Shown: piece after piece, positions 12,119 through 22,565 of the stretch
Position numbering within the stretch: the first letter of the stretch is position 1
How the letters are laid out: every line of letters starts with the position of its first letter
NCBI GenBank assembly: GCA_030765055.1
Contig: CM060950.1
Coordinates: 270,077,581 to 270,141,580 of the forward strand
Direction of reading: 5' to 3'
Source: Mantis religiosa
Taxonomy: Eukaryota; Arthropoda; Insecta; Mantodea; Mantidae
Length of the DNA: 64,000 nt
Notes under the pieces: generated by a model
Databases searched by the model: none
Told to the model about the DNA's origin: nothing
The model's input: only the letters and a program-made list of their open reading frames with translations
Made by a program: the position numbers and the translations under genes

Positions 12119-14636
12119 GGCGGTGAGAAGAACTCACCGGGCACCTTGGAGTTCGTAAGTGACCACGGGATTGACCTTATGGTATGCATAACGCACCTGC
12201 TAGCTGGTGTAAAATTTAACCTGCCAAGCTACGCCGTCCACCGATCTGATAGAGTCGGCCGGCGGGGCGGCGGTACAGCCATATTTATAAAAAACCACAG
12301 TACCCATACTCCCATTACCATCCCTCCGCTTCAACACTTGGAGGCGACCGCCATAAGGCTCTCCTTAGGCGGTTCAGACCTAGTGCTTGTAGCAGTGTAT
12401 GACCCACCCAACCATCCCTTCTATGAAGCGGATTACAGGGCACTCCTAAACCTAGACCACAGAGTGTGCATAGCTGGCGAATTATATGCCAAACACCCAG
12501 GATGGAACAGCCGCATCCAGAACGACAGGGGAAGGAGCATCTACCGCCTCATCAGCGGAGACCCAACCCTCCATGTGCATGGCGCGTGGGGTCCAAAACA
12601 CTTCCCGCCTGGTGGCAGGGTGGACCTTATAGACTTCGCAATCACGAAGAACATTCCATTTCTTCTGGACCTCACGGTGGTAAACGCTCTGGATTCTGAC
12701 CACAACCCAGTTGTGATCAATTCAGACGTTACCGTCGCATCTCTGGCAACGGCTGACTAGATGGATGAAGTCGACTGGGATGCCGCCATCCTTGATATCC
12801 AAAACTCCGTGGAAGCCTGCCCTCGAATCGACTCTGTGGAGTCACTCGAGGCAGCAGCCAAGGAATTCTCCACATCCATCCTTAAGGCGGGCCGTGCTCA
12901 CACACACCACATTCCACTCGAGACACCAAACTCTACAGATATCCCAGGACCCATCAAGCAGCTTATAAGTGCTAAAACTGCCGTGAGAAAGCTGTGGCAG
13001 AGATTTCGCCATCCCAGGATAGAAGTACACCAGAGGTTCAAATCCCTGGTAAGACGACTCCTAAGAGCACACCGCAAAGAGGCCTGGGAAAACATGTTAA
13101 GGCAAACCAATCTCCAGGAGAGAAAACCGTGGCGAATAGTCCGTAGCCTGCGGAAAGACAACAGTATACCAGCACCCCTTGCACAGCCCTAGAGGTCGAC
13201 TTGTTTACGAGTAGAGAGATAAAGCAAATGCACTAGCAGACTATCTGGAGGCCCAGTTCCAGCCCAGGATTGAGCCAATGGACGACGACCATGCTGACCT
13301 CGTGGAACGAGTGGTGGAGGACTTCCTGGAAGCTCCGCCCCCAGACCACGAGGAGTTCCACATTCCTATAGTTACCCCTAGAGAGTTAACAACCACGCTT
13401 AACTCTAAGAAACAACAAAGCCCCTGGGCAGGACCGTGTCACAGCAGAAATGCTCAAGCACCTTCCACGCAGAGCCATGATTCACTTAACCTGGATTTAT
13501 AACGCATGCCTGTTCAAGCGCCACTTTCCAGCTGTCTGGAAGGAGGCACACGTGTTGTGCATATTAAAACCGGGGAAAAATCCGATCTTCCCGTCCAGTT
13601 ACCGCTCCATCAGCCTTCTACCAGTTTTGTCAAAGGTATTCGGAAAACTGCTCCTCTCCCGGCTTCTTCCTCACCTAGAGGAAAAGGGCCTAATCCCGGA
13701 ACACCCGTTTGTCTTGCGTTCTGGCCACTCCACGACCGAGCAGCTACTGCAGGTTGCCGAGAAGGCCTCCCTGGGATTCCAGCAAAGGTCTAAAACGGTA
13801 GCAGTGCTGCTCAACGTGGAGAAGGCATTTGTCACAACCTGGCACGAGGGGCTCATTTACAAGCTCCTAGAGCATGAGATCCCCCTTCCATACATTTCCT
13901 TGGTAGCCTGTTTCCTCGGCAACCGAAGCTTCCAAGTAAAGGTGGAGGGGGTGCTGTCCACAGAGCAGCCCATTAGAGCTGGAGTGCCGGAAGGCAGCGT
14001 GCTGTCACTGGCACTCTTGCAGCTTACATTGTTGACATTCCAATGCACCACAACACCCACACCTGTCAGTATGCGGATTATCTCATGATCTTCGTAGTAA
14101 ATAGGAACACACGGTACAGCTTCCGGTAAATCCAAACTCAGCTCTGGGCCATTGACGAATGGAGCGCAAAATGGCGAATGGCAATTAACCCGGAGAAGAG
14201 CTCTGCAATTCTCCTGGCGAAAACCAGAGCCAACCGGTTGCAGCAGAACTTCGTTTTACGGCGCCGTAGAATCCCATGGGTGCAAACGGCGAAGTATCTC
14301 GGAGTGACGCTGGAGCATAAGTTAACTTACGTTCCGCACGTCAAGGGCAAGGTCCAGCTGGGGCACGTCGCACTCTGGAGCCTATACCCTATTTTCCGAT
14401 CAACAATGCCCATCCGACTCAAACTCCAGTTGTATTGGGCGAACATTCCGCCTATGATTCTGTACGGCTGTGAGATCTGGAGAACAGTGGCTAATACCAC
14501 TTTCATCAGGCTCCAGACGCTGCAGAACAAGGCACTTCGTATCATACATGATACAGACTGGAGATTTCCTGCTCATATCCTACATGAGCACTCCCAGATC
14601 CCGTACATTGTCGATGTCATCCGTGAGAGGGCATGA
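12119..14636 (+). pseudogene. LINE ORF2: endonuclease and reverse transcriptase, decayed
   Basis: 12146-12760 is an AP-type endonuclease domain, which nicks target DNA. It has RRGGGTAIFIK and SDHNPVVI, but the usual GGDLNAKH is AGELYAKH and the catalytic Glu before THL is Ile. The reverse transcriptase follows in pieces (13278-14088 and on). Visible blocks are PSSYRSISLLPVLSKVFGKL, a motif A with its first Asp changed (LLNVEKAF) and motif B PEGSVLS. Motif C reads QYADY instead of YADD (14070-14081). The 14178-14636 part is the usual thumb region ending near HILHEHS. Stops at 12759 and 13190 and several shifts make it non-functional. No RNase H is seen. Confidence 0.85.
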
Positions 14637-15064
14637 TCAATGTACGACAAAATCCAAAATCACCCCAACCCTTTAGTGAACTCCCTGGGTAGGTATGACC
14701 AGAGGGATCAAAGATGCTTGCCATCCTTCAGACTACCAAGAGACGTCTTGGGGCCCCTTGGCTAACCCAAGAGAAACCGCAGATGTCTCTAGGACCAATT
14801 TTTACGCCTGATGGATCAACCCATAACCAAAACGGAGCAAAAACTTAAATCGTGTCTCCCAAAATGGGGAACGCTTAAGTGCAGCTGCCTATGAGAATTA
14901 AACAAGGGCATCCCATTCCGAATTCCCAAAAAAATTCAAGCAGAACATGAAACCAATTAGCTCATTTCGCAGGTTAAGAAGCAAAGCTGCTAGGTACTGC
15001 GGCATAAGACACCCGGACGGGGAAAAAGAAAACTAGCTCCGCCCGTCTAGGACTACCTCTGGAC
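14637..15064 (+). other. 3' untranslated region of the LINE
   Basis: No coding frame. The last 300 bases (from about 14760) reappear at 41501-41800 in reverse, ending at the same CTCTGGAC. This confirms the 3' end of the family. No poly-A tail is present. Confidence 0.75.
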
Positions 15065-15487
15065 CTTTTTGAAGAGAAAAGTAGTAGTGATGAAGATGAC
15101 TTCATACTAATTGATGATGACTCCGATGATGCAGATTTAGAAGATGAAGTGCAAGAGTATGAGCTACAAAGATCAGAAGATAGTTCAAAGATTGAAAAGG
15201 AAGATTATGTGTTAGTGGAGTTAAAGTGTGAAAAAAGCAAGCAACATTTTGTTGCTAAGGTAATAAGAAAAAACACATAGGAAGACAGCGACTTTGAAAT
15301 AAGATATTTAAAGAAAATGCAAAAGACTGATAATTTAATCATGAATGAGGAAGCTGAAGTTCATTCTGTTGCTGCAGAAGACGTTATTTGCAAATTACCA
15401 GCACCAGTGCCAGTTGGAGGCACTTCTCAGAGCAAAAATCTGTTGCATTTTCCAGTAGAATTTACTAACTTTAATTTGGGATACTAA
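15065..15487 (+). pseudogene. pogo-like transposase, C-terminal tail (after the LINE)
   Basis: Reading across the 10-bp target duplication rejoins the frame exactly (…NLFE then EEKSSSDEDD). The tail is acidic (DEDD, DDDSDDAD), then has EDYVLVELK and DFEIRYLKKM, then GGTSQS, and stops with TAA at 15485. This is the usual C-terminal domain of this pogo subgroup. One in-frame TAG near 15280 interrupts it. Confidence 0.8.
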
Positions 15488-15578
15488 AATATTGTTGGAA
15501 GTTCATAATTGTATATGTTTTACTTTTCTATAAATAAAGTAATCATATATTGGAAGTGTATCTTATAATAGAATGTGG

Positions 15579-15637
15579 TGTCCCTTGGTCCAGCATGGTA
15601 TGTCCCTTGGTACAGCATGGGTACGTACCTAGGGACA
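15579..15637. repeat. Subterminal repeats of the pogo-like element, right side
   Basis: TGTCCCTTGGTCCAGCATGG and TGTCCCTTGGTACAGCATGG stand at 15579 and 15601, and the inverted form GTACCTAGGGACA at 15625. They match the core of the terminal repeat (15799-15815). Confidence 0.75.
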
Positions 15638-16101
15638 GGTTGTAGAATGTTACAAATTTTGTTTTTAACACTTAATGTGCAACAAAATGTATGCAAATAA
15701 TATTCTACCTTGTAGCTAATACATGAAGGTTACTAAAGTGACAGTCATTATTGCTGTAAATTTAAATAAATATGACTGAAAAAATAATTTTAAAAAATTG
15801 TCCCTAGGTACAGCACCATCCCTTAACTCTGTGGTTTCGTTTTATATGATGTAATTCTCTATGTGCACCAGTTTGCCATTAATTAAATCAAAGGCTGTTG
15901 TCACTGATATGTACAATACGTAATAGACAAATTGTAGCAAAAGTGATTTCCTGCCTTGTACGGAGAATGTCAACATTTACTTTCATGTAAAACACTACAT
16001 AAGAATCCTTTCATGGAAGTGTTGAAAACAGCGTTGTTGTATAAATTAAATTAATTGGGAGTCGATTAATGACACTAAACAACACTTACTTTTAAAATTT
16101 C

Positions 16102-16142
16102 CCGGAACTAGTTTCAGAGGCCTTCCCTCTATCTTCAGCCGG
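16102..16142 (-). ncRNA. Hammerhead-ribozyme-like motif in PLE terminus
   Basis: On the minus strand this 41-nt segment reads CCGG, CTGAAGA, T, a stem AGAGG..CCTCT, GAAAC, TA, GTT, CCGG. These correspond to stem I, the CUGANGA core, stem II, GAA-A-C and an NUH cleavage triplet of a type I hammerhead with a minimal, self-complementary stem III (CUAG). Hammerheads are known from PLEs. One extra U between the core and stem II is unlike textbook hammerheads, so activity is uncertain. Confidence 0.5.
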
Positions 16143-16145
16143 ATA

Positions 16146-16640
16146 TCAACTGGTTCTCATTGGTGTAGCTGGCAATATTTTGTCATCGGTCTCCTCTGGT
16201 GAGGGTTCGAGGAACTTGCTGAACAAATCTTTCTGGGGGATGTCGAATTTGAATACTTTGCTCCTATATTTTGAAATAAAGATTTGTCCCCATGTGGACA
16301 GTTCTTCTTTTCCTGTAGTATGTTTTAGTAATTTTGGTTCTGGATTTACGTTGTTTTTTCCCCAAAAATGCGTGGCAACTGCTGATTTTTCTAATTGTTT
16401 GTATTTTATGTTTCTAAAGTGTTCCTTTGCTCTTGTTTCTAAATTTCTTTTGGTTTTTCCAATATAAATTTGACTACAGTCACAGCATTCAATTTGATAT
16501 ATACCAGATTTTTTGTTAGATGGAATGGCATCTTTGATGTTTGAGCAAATTAGGTTTTTTAAGGAGTAATGGTTCACTGGAGCTAGTTCAATGTTTTGTT
16601 TTTTGAAGAATTTTTTGAATTTATCAAGTCTCACACACAA
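16146..16640 (-). pseudogene. PLE 3' coding part (GIY-YIG endonuclease), inverted copy
   Basis: The minus frame codes for the linker and GIY-YIG endonuclease domain of a PLE. SGIYQIECCDC and IYIGKTKRNLETRAKEHF are clear. It is nearly identical to residues 232-390 of the plus copy, so the two are recent relatives. GIY-YIG enzymes nick DNA with a Tyr/Arg/Glu site. Here the RT part is absent, so the segment is only a partial copy. Confidence 0.85.
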
Positions 16641-16645
16641 GACAC

Positions 16646-17937
16646 ACTAGTCTCATTTGACAAATCACTGTTTCCCAGCATACCAGTTAAACAACTCCCA
16701 ACGTTGATAGAAAGGAATGTCATCACTTGAAATTTCATATTACATCGAACTAACCAAATTATGCATACAACAGAATTTCTTCCAGTTTCAAACAAAATAT
16801 TTCCATCAAATTTCTGGTTTAGAAATGGGCAACCCCTTATCACCCTTCCTGGCCGATCTGTACATGAGTGCACTAGAAATAAGGATTACTAAAGGTTTCC
16901 CATGGATGTTCAAACTCTGGCAAAGATATGTAGATGACATATTTGCCATAGTGCCAAAAAAACACATAAGCGATGCACTAAAACTTTTTAATATTCAAGA
17001 AAAAAGCATCAAGTTCACTGTAGAAGTTGAAAAAGATGAGTATTTACCATTTTTAGATCTAAAAATAATCAGAAATAAAAATAGAATAAACTTTGGCATT
17101 TACAGAAAACCAACACAGACAGACAACTACATAAAAGCTAATGGCTACAATCCAAGATCCCACAAACAGGCAATCTTTAATAGTTTAGCACACAGACTGG
17201 TCAACATCCCTCTCACAGCAGAAGAATACAAAATAGAATACAACAAAATTATTGAAATAGCACAGAAAAATGACTTTCCCAAATCACTAGTAGACAAAAA
17301 AGTGAACTTAGCAAATAAGAAGAAACTACTAAAGGAAACCACAACCCTCTCAGCTACAGAAACTAAAATGATCTTCAAAAAATTCACTTACCATCCATGG
17401 GCCTTTGATAAATTCAAAAAAGTCTTCAAAAAACAAAACATTCAACTAGCTCCAGTGAACCATTACTCCTTAAAAAACCTAATTTGCTCAAACGTCAAAG
17501 ACGCCATTCCATCTAACAAAAAATCTGGTATATATAAAATTGAATGCTGTGACTGTAATCAAATTTATATTGGAAAAACCAAAAGAAATTTAGAAACAAG
17601 AGCAAAGGAACACTTTATAAAATACAAACAATTAGAAAAATCAGCAGTTGCTTCGCATTTTTGGGAAAAAAACCACAACATAAATCCAGAACCAAAATTA
17701 CTAAAACATACAACAGGAAAAGAAGAACTGTCCACATGGGAGCAAATCTTTATTTCAAAATATAGGAACAAAGTATTCAATTTCGACATCTCCCAGAAAG
17801 ATTTGTTCAGCAAGTTCCCTGAACCGCCACCAGAGGAGACCGATGACAAAATATTGCCAGCTACACCAATGAGAACTAGTCGATATCCGACTGAAGATAG
17901 AGGGAAGACCTCTGAAACTAGTTCCGGGAAAATTTAA
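16646..17937 (+). CDS. Penelope-like reverse transcriptase/GIY-YIG endonuclease, 5'-truncated
   Basis: The long frame (406 codons from 16717) carries reverse transcriptase motif B (MGNPLSPFLADL, about 36-47) and motif C YVDD at 71-74, then the PLE thumb (FGIYRKPTQTDNY) and the GIY-YIG endonuclease (GIY at 271-273, YIG at 284-286, Arg 290-295). Upstream, 16646-16716 adds motif A (SFDKSLFPSIP) but is offset by one frame with a TGA. The fingers region is missing, so the enzyme cannot be complete although both catalytic centres look intact. ATG 16717 is internal to the original protein and not a real start. The protein ends ETSSGKI inside the hammerhead-like terminus. Confidence 0.85.
17887..17927 (+). 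ncRNA. Hammerhead-ribozyme-like motif in PLE terminus
   Basis: Same 41-nt layout as 16102-16142: CCGA, CTGAAGA, T, AGAGG..CCTCT, GAAAC, TA, GTT, CCGG. One stem I pair is lost (CCGA against CCGG). It overlaps the last codons of the PLE reading frame. Confidence 0.5.
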
Positions 17938-18080
17938 AAGTAACTGTTGTTTAGTGTCATTAATCGACTCCCAATTAATTTAATTAATACTACATAAGAA
18001 ATTAAAAAATGAACTGGAAAATAATGATAAACTATTAGTAATACCAGAAAGCAGTTATTTCAATGAAAATACATTAATTT

Positions 18081-18636
18081 AAGTCACAAAACTAAAGCAA
18101 AATGTCTTAATGCCATCGCATTTGATGTGTATTTAACAAACTGAGACATTTTTAATTAGGTAATGCTTGCACATTATACAAGTCATACAGTTCTTAGCAC
18201 TTAACTGGTGATTAGTAGTTGGGCTTTAATTACTTTCTGTGCCACATATAGTAAGTAGGGGAATTAATGTACTCCACCCAAAAATACAATATCAATATTT
18301 TACTGCAAATACATGTTCCGATATCTATGAATGTAACTTGGGATATTTAGAATAAGGTCTGTGCATACAACATAACTCAAACACAAAGGTCAGTTATATA
18401 CTGAACTTGGTATTTAAGTTCAGCATCTTCCAAGGACGGCATATCTGTTCAAGAACATACCTACACCCCAAGATACCTATATATAATTTTACATGACTCA
18501 CTGCATACCATATCATGCTCACCATAAACATTTCCTTGCAGAATTGATAGCTGATGTCAAAAAAATAAACCAACTACAAATATTTATTAATTTTTAGATG
18601 AGTCATATTTATTACACATCTGCTTCACTTTTGTAC
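18081..18636. other. No gene recognised
   Basis: AT-rich sequence with no long frame, terminal repeat or tRNA-like box. Confidence 0.6.
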
Positions 18637-19502
18637 CTATTTTGAGGACATGTTTCGCAAATCATTGTTTGCATCTTCGGCTTTTATGTGACTAGAGCTT
18701 GATCCAGTGGTCTGGGTAATTCTGGAGTTGTTGCTGCCATCTGTTGATTTAGTGATGAACTTAAATGTGGGATTCTCTTCTGGCGGGATTTCAAAGTTCA
18801 TTAGTTGGTTTTTATGTTTTTCTATGTATATTCTCTCCCATATGACGAGTTCACTATGTTTTTGTACGTATTTTAGTAATTCGGTGCTATCTTCAATTTC
18901 ATGATTTTCAGACCAGAAATGAAATGCTATTGCAGACATATAAATATTTTTGTATCTTAAGTGCCTGAAGTGTTCTTTCTTTCTAGTGCCTATGTTTCTT
19001 TTTGTCCTCCCTATGTAACTTTTTTCACAGTCTTTACACTTAATCTTGTAAATGCCTGACTTTTCCTCTGGTTTTATCTTATCAGTATCATTACTGTGAA
19101 GTAGGTTTTTAATGTTGTAATTGTTTTCTGGTGCCAATGTTATATTGTATTTCTTGAATATTTTTTGGAACTTTTTGTGGCCCAGGGGTGGTATGTAAAT
19201 TTTGCAAATCTAATTTCTTGTTTTATTGGTGTGAGAGCTGTGATCTGTTTTAATCTCTTTTGAAGTTTTAATGATTTTAGTTTTTTATCTACAAGGTTTT
19301 TTCCATATCCATTTTTAATTGCAGTTTTTAAGATTTGATGGTATTCGTTTTGATATTCTTGCTGGCTGAGGGGTAGATTTACTAATCTGTGTGTCAGACT
19401 GTTGATGGTGGCATGTTTGTGTGGAATTGGGTTGAAACTGAAATTGAAATTATCTGTGTATGTTGCTCTTCTATGTTTCTGAGAAAAATAAAGATGCCAC
19501 AT
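18637..19502 (-). pseudogene. Second Penelope-like element, 3' coding part
   Basis: 19140-19502 holds the region after the RT (PHKHATINSLTHRLVNLPLS, a PLE thumb-type block), and 18637-19137 holds the GIY-YIG domain (SGIYKIKCKDC, SYIGRTKRNIGTRKKEH). A frameshift near 19138 separates them. The RT catalytic motifs are missing, so the copy is truncated. Its sequence differs from the PLE at 16646 throughout, so it belongs to another subfamily. The C-terminus is Ser/Asn-rich. Confidence 0.85.
18644..18681 (-). ncRNA. Weak hammerhead-like motif at the end of the second PLE
   Basis: On the minus strand: CCGAAGA, T, stem GCAAA..TTTGC, GAAAC, AT, GTC. It has the same order, including the extra T, but the conserved U of CUGANGA is C and no stem I is apparent. 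It lies within the last codons of the PLE frame. Confidence 0.3.
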
Positions 19503-19614
19503 TTTATGCCTGTGATAGCTGGTGACTACATAGCCTGGTACTCTTGGATTGCATTAGTCTAACGGAGTTCCTTTAAAGACATGGCTTGCCTAGACCTGGG
19601 GAAACAATATTTTT

Positions 19615-22565
19615 GGTAGTAATAGTAATAGTAGTAATTTATTTCCTTTTACATCAACAAATGGAAATACAAAATCAAGATTACAATTATAAAATCCATA
19701 CTGAAATATGCCATATATTCCTAAATCCTGAAAATCCTATCATGTTATCATGTTGCCCACCATTGAATAGTAATTCAGCCCCCATACACCTAACCCTAGG
19801 TTTTTGTGTAATGGAGGCCCTCTGCTCCTTTTTACACTTTCTGCCATTTCACCTATCTCACTCTACATTTTTCTCTTAATTGTTCTTTGCCATCTCTCTT
19901 TAACTTTCCCTAAATAATTCCCTATATTTCTCCTGTTCTTTTCTCCTTTTACTGACAACATTTTTCTAATTACTACTTCACCCCCCAAACTGTCCCATTT
20001 ACGTAGCCAAGCCTGCTCTCTCCATATCTTTGTTTGACTACAATTTAATATACAATGGAAATCTGCAGTCTCTTCTCCACACAATGGACATTTATCTAGC
20101 TCCCTCTCTTGACCTATACCTTTCAAGTTTCTCACTCCTGTTCTCGCCCAAGCAAAACCTTCTCGCCCTAACTTACTACATATATCTATATATCCTTCCC
20201 TCCCCCAGGTTATTTTTATTTCTCTATATAATCTTAGTGAGCTTTTGTCACTTATATTGGCAAAAATATCTTGTCTGTCAATATCTTCTAATCTTAGCTT
20301 AACCTCTTTCCAGAAACCTCTATACCCATACTCTGCATTTGTCCAAGAATGACCCATACCTATCTGCTTCAACAAGTCATACATTTTATGTGCCCAAGAC
20401 CCATCCCAGTTACTTCTCTTTTGAATATGAAAACATTCTTTAATTATATTGCCATCTTCCAAGTTAGTGATTCTGTATAGATATTTCATTGCCCTTGACA
20501 AGATTTTAATTTTAGTAGAATGCCTGCCTAGTTCTAATTGTGCTGCCCCATTAGGTGATGCTATTGGTAATCCCAATATGTATTTACAAAAGGATCTATG
20601 CACTCTATCAGTCTCTCTCCAAGCGTCATCTATTCCCCAAACCTCTGATCCATGTAACATTCTATTTTCTACTACTGCCGTATAGATCCTCTCCAACCAT
20701 TTGACATTTATATCCGGTAGTTTACTGTAGCATGATCTTATCACTCTCATGGCCATTTTACCTTTTGCCACAGACATCTTTTTTTGTTCTTTCCAGCTGC
20801 CATCTGAACTCAACCTTGTATCCAAATAATCAAATCTCCTTACTACCTCTATTTCTTTTCTATTAACCTCCCATTTCTCATCCTTACGCAACCTGTATCC
20901 TTTTTTGAAGACCATAATCTTTGTTTTGTTTTCATTCACTTTCAAACCCCATTTATTGCAATAAGAATTGGCTGCCTCGATTGCTCTTCTCAGCCCTCCA
21001 CGTGATATGGACCCAACTATTAGGTCATCTGCAAACAGTAGCCCCAGTATTTCTTTATTATTAATAACTAGTGAATGTACCCTACAACTTGATATCTCCT
21101 CTAAAATTCCATCGATATAAAGATTAATTAATACTGGACTAAGTTTACATCCCTGCCGTACTCCTGCCTTACTCGATATAGATTTAGTTACTTTGTTGCC
21201 TGGTAGTTTTATACACAACTCATTCTCTTGATATATCATTTTAATTACTTCTATAAATGCCTGACTTATCCCCTTATTGCTTAATTTTATCCACAGTGCA
21301 TCTCTATTAATTGAATCAAATGCCTTTTCTAGATCAATAAATATCATATATACCCTTCCCCTTTTATTGCTCAGATATTTCTGTACAATTGTTTTAATAA
21401 TAAAGATGTTGTCCGATGTTCTCCTGCCTGGTCTATAACCTGCTTGGAACTCCGATAGTTTATTCTCCTTCTCAACCCAATTTTGCAACCTATTTGCTAG
21501 AATTCCGGTGAAAATCTTCCCTAGAATAGACAATAAACTAATCCCTCTGTAGTTAGCTGGGTTATTTTTATCTCCCTTTCCCTTGTAAGTTGGCAATTCC
21601 ATGCTTGTCCTCCATTTCCTAGGAATTTTCTTTTCTTCCATTATTTTATTGAATAACTTTATCACCATTTTCCTCCTAGTTTCATCGAGTGCCCAAGCCT
21701 TCCAAAATTCTCCTGGTATACCATCCATACCACTAGCTTTGTTAGCTTTTAACCTCTTTATTTGTTCACAAAATTCAGCATCCGAGATATGTCTACCTAA
21801 TTCATTAATTATTTGCGGACCCCCTAACAAACTTCTTTCCACTCTGATATAATTATCTTGTCCTAACAGCGATTCAAAGTATGCACACCATTGATCTGCG
21901 CCTATATACTCATCTCTCCCCACATCTTTATATAGCCCTCTTATTATTGACCAAATTTTCTTAGTGTCATGTATTCTTGCTGCTTCATTTAGCATTCTGC
22001 CTATTTTCTCACCCCATTCCCTCTTTTTTTGTTCCATTAGACACCTGTATGCCCATCTCAATATCAGGAAATTTTCCCTTTCCTCTTTTTCCCCTGATTG
22101 CCGCCAGTTCTTTAATTCCTGCGCTACTCTTGCCTTTGCCATCTGGCAATCCTTGTCAAACCACTGCCTACTGATGCCTTTAGAAACCCCCATTTTCATA
22201 CCAGTCCCTGCCCTTTTAACAGTATATTCCAGTGCCTCTATGGCTTGCTCTATTTTATTCTCAGTTAAGCTTTGTACCCTCACTTGTAAGATTTTACTAC
22301 TCTCTGAATTCAATTCATTAACAAATGTTCTATGCAACTCTTCTTTCCACTTATACACTTCCACCACACTGAGACATTCTTCATCAAGCTTCTTCATACA
22401 TTTGTTGCCTTCCCCTAACTCTAATCTTAATGGAAGGTGACAGCTTGATGTTAAAACATTCATAACTTCAAAATCTAGGATCCATTCATCAATTCCTACG
22501 GAATTGGCCTACCACACTTTGGCCATTTTTATTAGCAAATGTGAATTCCCCTTCTTTGTCACCCG
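19615..22565 (-). mobile_element. LINE retrotransposon, 5'-truncated, with (TAC/TAT) tail
   Basis: The minus-strand element runs from the end of an endonuclease domain (near 22563) through a long RT frame to a trinucleotide tail at 19615-19637 (TACTACTATTACTATTAC on the minus strand). No RNase H is seen. The clade is uncertain; the tail and RT style suggest the I/Jockey group. No clear target duplication was found. Confidence 0.75.
19863..22463 (-). CDS. LINE ORF2 reverse transcriptase, 866-codon open frame
   Basis: This is the polymerase of a LINE, used for target-primed reverse transcription. RT blocks: YRGISLLSILGKIF (305-318), motif A FIDLEKAFD (Asp377 and Asp383), motif B GVRQGCKLSP (434-443), motif C FADD (477-480). 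A C-terminal zinc motif follows (Cys792, Cys795, His803, Cys808). The catalytic set is intact over 866 codons. The start ATG is internal: residues 6-12 (SSCHLPL) are the end of the AP endonuclease, where SDHLPL is usual, so the catalytic Asp is Cys. Upstream (22500-22563) the endonuclease end GDKEGEFTFANKNG is in another frame. The element is therefore 5'-truncated, but its RT frame is remarkably clean. Confidence 0.85.
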   Translation of the reverse strand: MNVLTSSCHLPLRLELGEGNKCMKKLDEECLSVVEVYKWKEELHRTFVNELNSESSKILQVRVQSLTENKIEQAIEALEYTVKRAGTGMKMGVSKGISRQWFDKDCQMAKARVAQELKNWRQSGEKEERENFLILRWAYRCLMEQKKREWGEKIGRMLNEAARIHDTKKIWSIIRGLYKDVGRDEYIGADQWCAYFESLLGQDNYIRVERSLLGGPQIINELGRHISDAEFCEQIKRLKANKASGMDGIPGEFWKAWALDETRRKMVIKLFNKIMEEKKIPRKWRTSMELPTYKGKGDKNNPANYRGISLLSILGKIFTGILANRLQNWVEKENKLSEFQAGYRPGRRTSDNIFIIKTIVQKYLSNKRGRVYMIFIDLEKAFDSINRDALWIKLSNKGISQAFIEVIKMIYQENELCIKLPGNKVTKSISSKAGVRQGCKLSPVLINLYIDGILEEISSCRVHSLVINNKEILGLLFADDLIVGSISRGGLRRAIEAANSYCNKWGLKVNENKTKIMVFKKGYRLRKDEKWEVNRKEIEVVRRFDYLDTRLSSDGSWKEQKKMSVAKGKMAMRVIRSCYSKLPDINVKWLERIYTAVVENRMLHGSEVWGIDDAWRETDRVHRSFCKYILGLPIASPNGAAQLELGRHSTKIKILSRAMKYLYRITNLEDGNIIKECFHIQKRSNWDGSWAHKMYDLLKQIGMGHSWTNAEYGYRGFWKEVKLRLEDIDRQDIFANISDKSSLRLYREIKITWGREGYIDICSKLGREGFAWARTGVRNLKGIGQERELDKCPLCGEETADFHCILNCSQTKIWREQAWLRKWDSLGGEVVIRKMLSVKGEKNRRNIGNYLGKVKERWQRTIKRKM

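Larger units (their letters stand above)
9973..15064 (+). mobile_element. Jockey-type LINE, nearly full length, inside the pogo transposase
   Basis: The insert lies between two copies of the 10-bp target duplication CTTTTTGAAG (9963-9972 and 15065-15074). It has the two-ORF layout of the Jockey clade: a Gag-like ORF1 with zinc knuckles, then ORF2 with an AP-type endonuclease and a reverse transcriptase. At 5.1 kb it is near the usual full length. It is much GC-richer than its surroundings. Both ORFs are broken by stops and shifts, and the catalytic residues are altered, so it cannot move. A 3' fragment of the same family sits at 41501-41800. Confidence 0.85.
7968..15823 (+). mobile_element. 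pogo-like DNA transposon, interrupted by a LINE
   Basis: TA dinucleotides at 7966-7967 and 15824-15825 flank inverted ends. The left end reads GGGGAGAGTGCTG then TGTACCTAGGGA; the right end, read inward, is AGGGATGGTGCTGTACCTAGGGA. TA target duplication and such ends are typical of the Tc1/mariner-pogo superfamily. Removing the LINE and its target duplication leaves about 2.75 kb, a usual length for pogo elements. The transposase frame is damaged, so the element is dead. The empty-site copy at 33425-33765 supports the borders. Confidence 0.85.
16006..17988. mobile_element. Penelope-like element with an inverted 3' segment, 12-bp target duplication
   Basis: The insert is flanked by ACTACATAAGAA at 15994-16005 and 17989-18000. 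It consists of a short plus-strand end piece (16006-16045), a minus-strand copy of the 3' third (16045-16640), and a plus-strand 5'-truncated element (16646-17988). The two 3' parts form a long inverted repeat. PLEs often carry such partial inverted or tandem copies. Because a single target duplication surrounds the whole, it probably entered as one event. The older repeat at 33425-33765 shows the unfilled site. Confidence 0.85.
7870..18080. repeat. Older repeat copy, split by two later insertions
   Basis: Three pieces, 7870-7967, 15826-16005 and 18001-18080, line up in order with the single uninterrupted stretch 33425-33765. Shared landmarks are GATTATTATTTTT, GTGGGAAA, ATGATGTAATTCT, TTTACTTTCATGTAAAACA and GCAGTTATTTCAAT. 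The first gap is the pogo-like element and the second is the PLE. Strand and family are unknown. This alignment fixes the borders of both inserts. Confidence 0.8.
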